A stretch of DNA of 44,674 nt from JBBQNJ01 sp038329845 (GTDB lineage: Bacteria > Planctomycetota > Phycisphaerae > Tepidisphaerales > Tepidisphaeraceae). Position 1 is the stretch's first letter. Every line of letters starts with the position of its first letter. The notes under the pieces were generated by a model. It was not told where the DNA came from, did not search any database, and saw only the letters and a program-made list of their open reading frames with translations. The position numbers and the translations under genes were made by a program. Below, one piece after another: positions 40,844 to 44,674 of this stretch. The stretch is taken from contig JBBQNJ010000036.1 of the NCBI GenBank assembly GCA_038329845.1, forward strand, positions 1-44,674, written 5' to 3'.

Positions 40844-41944
40844 TTATCGCCCGTTCAGATGCACGACCTGTCCGCTGCGCTGGGACTGATAGACGCCGAG
40901 GATGATCTCCAGGGGTTTTCGTCCCTCGACGCCGTCAATTAGCACCGGCGAATCTGTGCGGATGGCCCGCAACACATCGGCGATCTGGGCGCGGTGGGAA
41001 TCGCCCCAGACTTCGCCTTCCTCGGCGTCGGCCTCGCGGGCGGCGGCCTCGTCCTTCACCGACGCGGTCCCCCCTCGAGCCACGCTCAGGGCGTGACTGG
41101 CGGCGGCGCGGCCTTCCAGGCGAGTGCCGTTCTTCAGCGTCAAGGCCCGAAGCCGGTCGCCTTCGATGATGGCGCTGCCTTCGGTCCCGAACAGGTCCAC
41201 CCGCACGGGGAATCCGTCATACGCGGCGGTGGTGGCGCATAAAGATCCGACCGCGCCGTTCTTAAACACCAGTGCCGCCACCGCGGTGTCCTCGACCTCG
41301 ATCCGTTCGTGGGCGGCGGTGCGCGTCTGGGCCCAGAGCGATTCGACTCCCCCGGCCAACCATTGCAGCAGATCGACGGTGTGGACCCCCTGGTTCATCA
41401 GCGCGCCGCCTCCGTCCCACTTCCAGGTCCCGCGCCAGTCGCCCGAATCGTAGTAATGCTGCGTTCGCCACCATTTGACGCTGGCCGTGGCCAGGACGAT
41501 CCGGCCCAGGTCCCCGGCGGCGATCTTGTCGCGGACCAGCCGGCTCGCGGCGTCGAAGCGGTGCTGGCAGATGACGCTGAGCTTGCGCCCGCTCTTGCGC
41601 TGAGCATCGATCATGCGATCGCACGCCTCGAGGCTGATGTCCATCGGTTTTTCGACAATCACATGCTTGCCGGCAGTCAAGGCCGCGACCGTCATGTCGG
41701 CGTGCATCCCCGACGGCGTGCAGACGCAGACCACGTCCACGTCGGGGTCGGCGATCAGTTCGCGCTCGTCGCGGTAGACCCGGGTGACTGAAAACTTCTT
41801 CCCCACCGAGGCGGCCCGCTCGGCGTTCAGATCGGCCACGGCGACTACTTCGGCATCGGGCAATTGCCCAATCGCCGCGGCGTGAGTCGGTCCGATGGCG
41901 CCGCATCCGATGATGCCGAAACGGACCCTGCTGCTGGATGTCAC
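40844..41944 (-). CDS. Gfo/Idh/MocA-family oxidoreductase (second copy)
   Basis: The product is 366 residues from a GTG with AAGGAG nine bases upstream. The Rossmann motif is FGIIGCGAIGPTHAAAI, the EKP motif VIVEKPMDISLEACDRM, and the active-site region GGALMNQGVHTVDLLQWL. It is only distantly similar to the copy at 30366 and keeps the canonical glycine motif. It is likely a sugar or inositol dehydrogenase of unknown substrate. It is divergent from obg, with about 100 bases between starts. Confidence 0.92.
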   Translation of the reverse strand: MTSSSRVRFGIIGCGAIGPTHAAAIGQLPDAEVVAVADLNAERAASVGKKFSVTRVYRDERELIADPDVDVVCVCTPSGMHADMTVAALTAGKHVIVEKPMDISLEACDRMIDAQRKSGRKLSVICQHRFDAASRLVRDKIAAGDLGRIVLATASVKWWRTQHYYDSGDWRGTWKWDGGGALMNQGVHTVDLLQWLAGGVESLWAQTRTAAHERIEVEDTAVAALVFKNGAVGSLCATTAAYDGFPVRVDLFGTEGSAIIEGDRLRALTLKNGTRLEGRAAASHALSVARGGTASVKDEAAAREADAEEGEVWGDSHRAQIADVLRAIRTDSPVLIDGVEGRKPLEIILGVYQSQRSGQVVHLNGR

Positions 41945-42045
41945 GATGCAATGCTCCTTGTTGTGAACCGCCTTTTATATCCGCCCGATTCACCCCCCGC
42001 AAAACCGCGCTTGTGCCCGAGGGCACCGGCGGCGAGCATGGAGCG

Positions 42046-43077
42046 ATGTTTGTCGATGAAGCGCATATTCACGTGAAGGCCGGCGACGGCGGCCATGGCT
42101 GCGTCTCGTTCCGGCGAGAAAAGTACATCCCCAAGGGCGGCCCGGACGGCGGCGACGGCGGCGACGGCGGGGACATCATCTTCGTGGCCGACCCCAACAA
42201 AGACACCCTGCTCGACTTCAGCGGAAAGCATCACTGGAAAAGCCGGCGTGGACAGCCCGGCATGGGCAAGCGCATGGCCGGAGAAAGCGGCGACGATCTT
42301 TACATCCATGTTCCCCCGGGAACATTGGTGTTCGACGAGGAACACGGGATCCTCATGGCCGACTTAGACGCTCCGGGAAAGGAAATCGTCATTGCCGAAG
42401 GAGGCAAGGGCGGTCGCGGCAACTGGCATTTCCGCAGCTCGATCAACCAGGCCCCGCGCTTCGCCGAGCCGGGCACCGACGGCCGGGAGCGAAAGCTCAA
42501 GCTCGAACTGAAGCTAATCGCCGATATCGGGCTGGTCGGGATGCCCAACGCCGGGAAAAGCACGCTTTTGCGGGCGATCAGCGCCGCCCGCCCGAAGGTG
42601 GCCGACTATCCGTTCACCACGCTCGATCCGCAGCTCGGGATCGTCGAACTCGACTCCGAGCGCCGCCTGGTGGTGGCCGACATCCCCGGCCTGATCGAAG
42701 GCGCCCAGTCCGGCGCCGGGCTGGGCCACGCGTTTCTCCGCCATGTCGAGCGCACCAAGGTGATCGTGCATCTGCTGGACATGTACCCGATGGACGGCGC
42801 CGATCCGGTCGCCAGCTATCGCGTCATTCGCAAGGAACTCGAGGCTTTCAGCCCGGCCCTGGCGACCAAGCGCGAAGTCGTGGCGGCGAACAAGATGGAC
42901 CTGGCGATCGACGATGAAGCGCTCGAGCGGCTGCGCAAGGAGCTGGCCGGACGCGATATCTTCGCCATTTCCGGCGTCAGCCGCCAAGGCGTCGAGCCGC
43001 TGCTGGAATACCTTTGGCGCCTCTTGCAGGAGGTCAAATCGGAAACGCCTTCGGTGAACACCTCGTCGGTTACTTAG
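42046..43077 (+). CDS. obg: GTPase Obg
   Basis: This is an essential ribosome-associated GTPase acting in 50S assembly and stress control. The 343 residues have the glycine-rich Obg fold (1-158, GGPDGGDGGDGGDIIFVAD, GGKGGRGNWHFRSS). The GTPase domain has G1 GMPNAGKS at 165-172, YPFTTLDPQLGIV (G2), DIPGLIEGA (G3), AANKMD (G4) and AISG (G5). The variable C-terminal domain is absent, as in many short Obg proteins. The ATG at 42046 is the family start; upstream codons are not Obg-like. Confidence 0.95.
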   Translation: MFVDEAHIHVKAGDGGHGCVSFRREKYIPKGGPDGGDGGDGGDIIFVADPNKDTLLDFSGKHHWKSRRGQPGMGKRMAGESGDDLYIHVPPGTLVFDEEHGILMADLDAPGKEIVIAEGGKGGRGNWHFRSSINQAPRFAEPGTDGRERKLKLELKLIADIGLVGMPNAGKSTLLRAISAARPKVADYPFTTLDPQLGIVELDSERRLVVADIPGLIEGAQSGAGLGHAFLRHVERTKVIVHLLDMYPMDGADPVASYRVIRKELEAFSPALATKREVVAANKMDLAIDDEALERLRKELAGRDIFAISGVSRQGVEPLLEYLWRLLQEVKSETPSVNTSSVT

Positions 43078-43095
43078 CCGAACTGGCTGTCGAAG

Positions 43096-43320
43096 TCATT
43101 GTGGGAGCCGGTCCAAGTCCATCGGCTCGGATTTTTCCGCCCTCGACGTCTTCAAGAAGGCATCCAGCTTTGGGCGCGCAGTAGCGCCGGTGAGGATTTG
43201 CTCCCACTGCTCATCGCCATGGTGCGACAGCAGAAACCGGGCAAAGTCCACCACCGCCATCCGCTTGGAATGCGGCAGTTGCTCGCAAATCTGGATCAGT
43301 TCCTCGGTGTCATTGCTCAT
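43096..43320 (-). CDS. Small antitoxin-like protein
   Basis: The product is 74 residues. The pattern ELIQICEQLPHSKRMAVVDF-ARFLL with an acidic, charged tail resembles short DUF2281-like proteins that act as antitoxins or their orphans. No toxin partner is adjacent. It converges on obg, with 18 bases between stops. Its function is not established. Confidence 0.6.
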   Translation of the reverse strand: MSNDTEELIQICEQLPHSKRMAVVDFARFLLSHHGDEQWEQILTGATARPKLDAFLKTSRAEKSEPMDLDRLPQ

Positions 43321-43388
43321 CGCCTGATTTTATCCATGCCGCAAGCCGGCTCCAACACAATGATGTGCGACACGACGGCCACGAACCA

Positions 43389-44165
43389 TTAAAAACTCCA
43401 GCGCAATCCCAGTTCGATATTGTGGATCAACGGTGTCTCGTAGTTCGCGCCATCGAAAGAAATATTGCTGGTGGCGAAGATGCGATACCCGCCGGTGAGA
43501 CTGAGGAAGTCATTCAGGTGGAAGATCAGCCCGGTCATGCCCTGGTAAGCGAGCGTCCATTGCTTGCCGCCGATAGAGGTTGTGAACGGGCCGATTCCGC
43601 CATCGAGCGAGACATCCATCCTCGCCGCCCCGATCCCTCCGCCGATGTAGAAGTCCATCCGGCGATTCAGCGGCATATCCACGTAGCCATTGCCCATCAC
43701 TGAGAGTATTCGCTGTTTTCCGTCGAAGCCGGTCTGGTCGAACTTATTGCTGCGCCAGCCGCCGTCGATCTCGAAGCGGAACATGCCGGCATAGGCACCG
43801 AGCGCCACGTCGGCGGCGTATCCTAAGTCGGTGGAAAGGTCGGAACTGTCGACGAGCAGGAGGCTCCCCGCGCGCTTCTCTTCGAGCCGGGCATCATCCG
43901 TCAGCGTCAGCGCGCCCGAGCCTGCGAGATAAAAATTCTTGCCCGCGGCGCGGGGGTTATACGCCTTGGGAACGGGCGGCAGCGCATCGTCGGGGATATC
44001 GTTCTTCGATCCGGCGTCGGTCCGATAACCAAACTCCTTGGCGCGGGCGAGACGTTGCTCCTCATATCGCTCGGCGTAGGCGTCGGTCATATCCTGGGCA
44101 CAGCCGCCCAAACCGGCCGTCAGAGCCATCGTCAGTGTCAAAGCCAGTGTGATCCGCGATGCCAT
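43389..44165 (-). CDS. Outer-membrane beta-barrel lipoprotein
   Basis: The product is 258 residues. A lipoprotein signal peptide ends in LTAGLGGC, a type II lipobox. An alternating hydrophobic pattern follows (GAYAGMFRFEIDGGW, MDFYIGGGIGAARMDV, NDFLSLTGGYRIFATS), ending in the typical C-terminal Phe (ELGLRWSF). This is an OmpA/OmpW-like barrel with unknown ligand. It is a plausible client of the Lol machinery. GGGAG lies before the ATG at 44165, and a promoter is seen at 44283-44311. Confidence 0.85.
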   Translation of the reverse strand: MASRITLALTLTMALTAGLGGCAQDMTDAYAERYEEQRLARAKEFGYRTDAGSKNDIPDDALPPVPKAYNPRAAGKNFYLAGSGALTLTDDARLEEKRAGSLLLVDSSDLSTDLGYAADVALGAYAGMFRFEIDGGWRSNKFDQTGFDGKQRILSVMGNGYVDMPLNRRMDFYIGGGIGAARMDVSLDGGIGPFTTSIGGKQWTLAYQGMTGLIFHLNDFLSLTGGYRIFATSNISFDGANYETPLIHNIELGLRWSF

Positions 44166-44282
44166 GCTGCTCCCTTGGATGATTTTTGCCGTGGCCGCGG
44201 AGTGATTCCGCCGCCCGATTCCGGCGGTTTTTCCGGGCTTTTCCCGCCGCGGGATCCCCGTCGCCACGCCGGCGCCGCCGCG

Positions 44283-44311
44283 AGTATACTTCCAACCCCC
44301 CCGCGCGTCGA
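44283..44311 (-). promoter_or_regulatory. Promoter for the outer-membrane lipoprotein
   Basis: On the minus strand TATACT (44288-44283) lies 17 bases from TCGACG (44311-44306), which matches TTGACA at four of six positions. The implied start leaves a leader of about 110 bases before ATG 44165. Confidence 0.55.
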
Positions 44312-44369
44312 AAAATCGCGCGCCAATCAACGCGCCGGGCGTGCCCGAATTTTTGGGGAGCGTGTAAAA

Positions 44370-44378
44370 TGGTATAAT
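44370..44378 (+). promoter_or_regulatory. Extended -10 promoter for the right-edge gene
   Basis: TGGTATAAT is identical to the extended -10 at 507-515. No good -35 is seen, which extended -10 promoters do not require. A leader of about 50 bases follows, holding a short hairpin (CCGGCCT/AGGCCGG at 44391-44406) and an 18-codon frame from ATG 44387 whose stop at 44441-44443 overlaps the next gene start. Confidence 0.55.
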
Positions 44379-44427
44379 CGGGGGGAATGACCGGCCTGGA
44401 GGCCGGGGTTCTTTATGGAGATGAGCC

Positions 44428-44674
44428 ATGGAACGGCTGTTGACGATGGAGCGGCAAGATTATGTGTCACGGATGCAGGCCGAATGCCGGAAGATGCTGG
44501 AGCAGGTTGCCGATGCGGTGAATGCCGCTCCCGGCGGCAACGCGATCAGCGGCTCGGAGATGCAGGTCAGGGATGTGATGGGCGACTTCAGACGCAAGGC
44601 ATTCCAGACGGCATTGCAGATGCGAATCGACTCCACCGAGTCGACTTTTCCCCCCTCCGACGAGTCTGTGGGTG
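44428..44674 (+). CDS. Unrecognised protein, N-terminal part, cut by window end
   Basis: 82 codons are visible and the gene continues past the window. It reads MERLLTMERQDYVSRMQAEC, later SGSEMQVRDVMGDFRRKAFQ, then a Ser/Pro-rich stretch. The start is mostly helical and charged. I think it may be the N-terminus of an insertion-sequence protein, because similar openings occur in planctomycete transposase-like genes, but this is a weak impression. GGAG lies seven bases before the ATG. A short overlapping leader frame precedes it. Confidence 0.55.
   Translation, partial: MERLLTMERQDYVSRMQAECRKMLEQVADAVNAAPGGNAISGSEMQVRDVMGDFRRKAFQTALQMRIDSTESTFPPSDESVG

Overview
The window is GC-rich bacterial chromosome. 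Its content suggests a planctomycete, probably a Phycisphaerae-type relative. The signs are Cys-type sulfatases, two Gfo/Idh/MocA dehydrogenases, a heparinase II/III-like lyase, GH130 and GH20 enzymes, PEP-CTERM proteases, the remnant of an H-X9-DG pseudopilin-like protein, a DUF1570 protein, a planctomycete-style di-haem cytochrome and many short intergenic repeats. The assignment rests on gene content only. I found no tRNA, rRNA or CRISPR array.

Layout. (1) 1-1765: the C-terminal part of one REP-associated transposase (RAYT), a small membrane protein behind a near-consensus promoter, and a full RAYT bracketed by inverted copies of a short REP-like palindrome, with a third copy upstream. (2) 2366-3987: flagellin with a strong terminator. 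(3) 4318-6388: an SDR/DUF2867 protein and a conserved protein of unknown function. (4) 6629-11671: a carbohydrate locus with GH130 phosphorylase divergent from a Zn-dehydrogenase, SDR and heparinase-like lyase run. (5) 11644-19506 (minus): lysS, a BrnT/BrnA toxin-antitoxin pair, a small unknown, lolC, lolD, ilvE, coaX and a shortened MnmE-like GTPase, closely spaced and in places overlapping. (6) 19634-22489: DUF1570 metallopeptidase-like protein, folK and an RluA-type pseudouridine synthase. (7) 22763-25099: two exported PEP-CTERM proteases of different catalytic class, then a pseudogene. (8) 25328-30025: GH20 hexosaminidase, a glycine-rich RRM protein, hisB and hisC. (9) 30366-35908: a Gfo/Idh/MocA dehydrogenase, an orphan HigA-type regulator, and a sulfatase fragment / alpha-alpha toroid protein / full sulfatase cluster. 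(10) 35909-36974: a repeat-rich, partly AT-rich graveyard with an IS110 remnant. (11) 36975-44674: di-haem cytochrome, PA14/PKD protein, a second dehydrogenase, obg, a small antitoxin-like protein, an outer-membrane beta-barrel lipoprotein and a gene cut by the window end.

How the genes work together. GH130, heparinase-like lyase, the two dehydrogenases beside it, GH20, sulfatases and Gfo/Idh/MocA enzymes suggest degradation of sulfated, uronate- or amino-sugar-containing polysaccharides. lysS, ilvE, hisC, hisB, folK, coaX, obg, lolC and lolD are core metabolism, translation and envelope functions. Mobile-element traces (two RAYTs, an IS110 fragment and several families of intergenic repeats) cluster between operons. 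Nothing here is a clear-cut defence island. The most unusual pieces are the sulfatase-toroid-sulfatase cluster, the paired PEP-CTERM proteases, the MnmE-like GTPase without its C-terminal active-site tail, and a duplicated gene-start cassette at 8748-8858.
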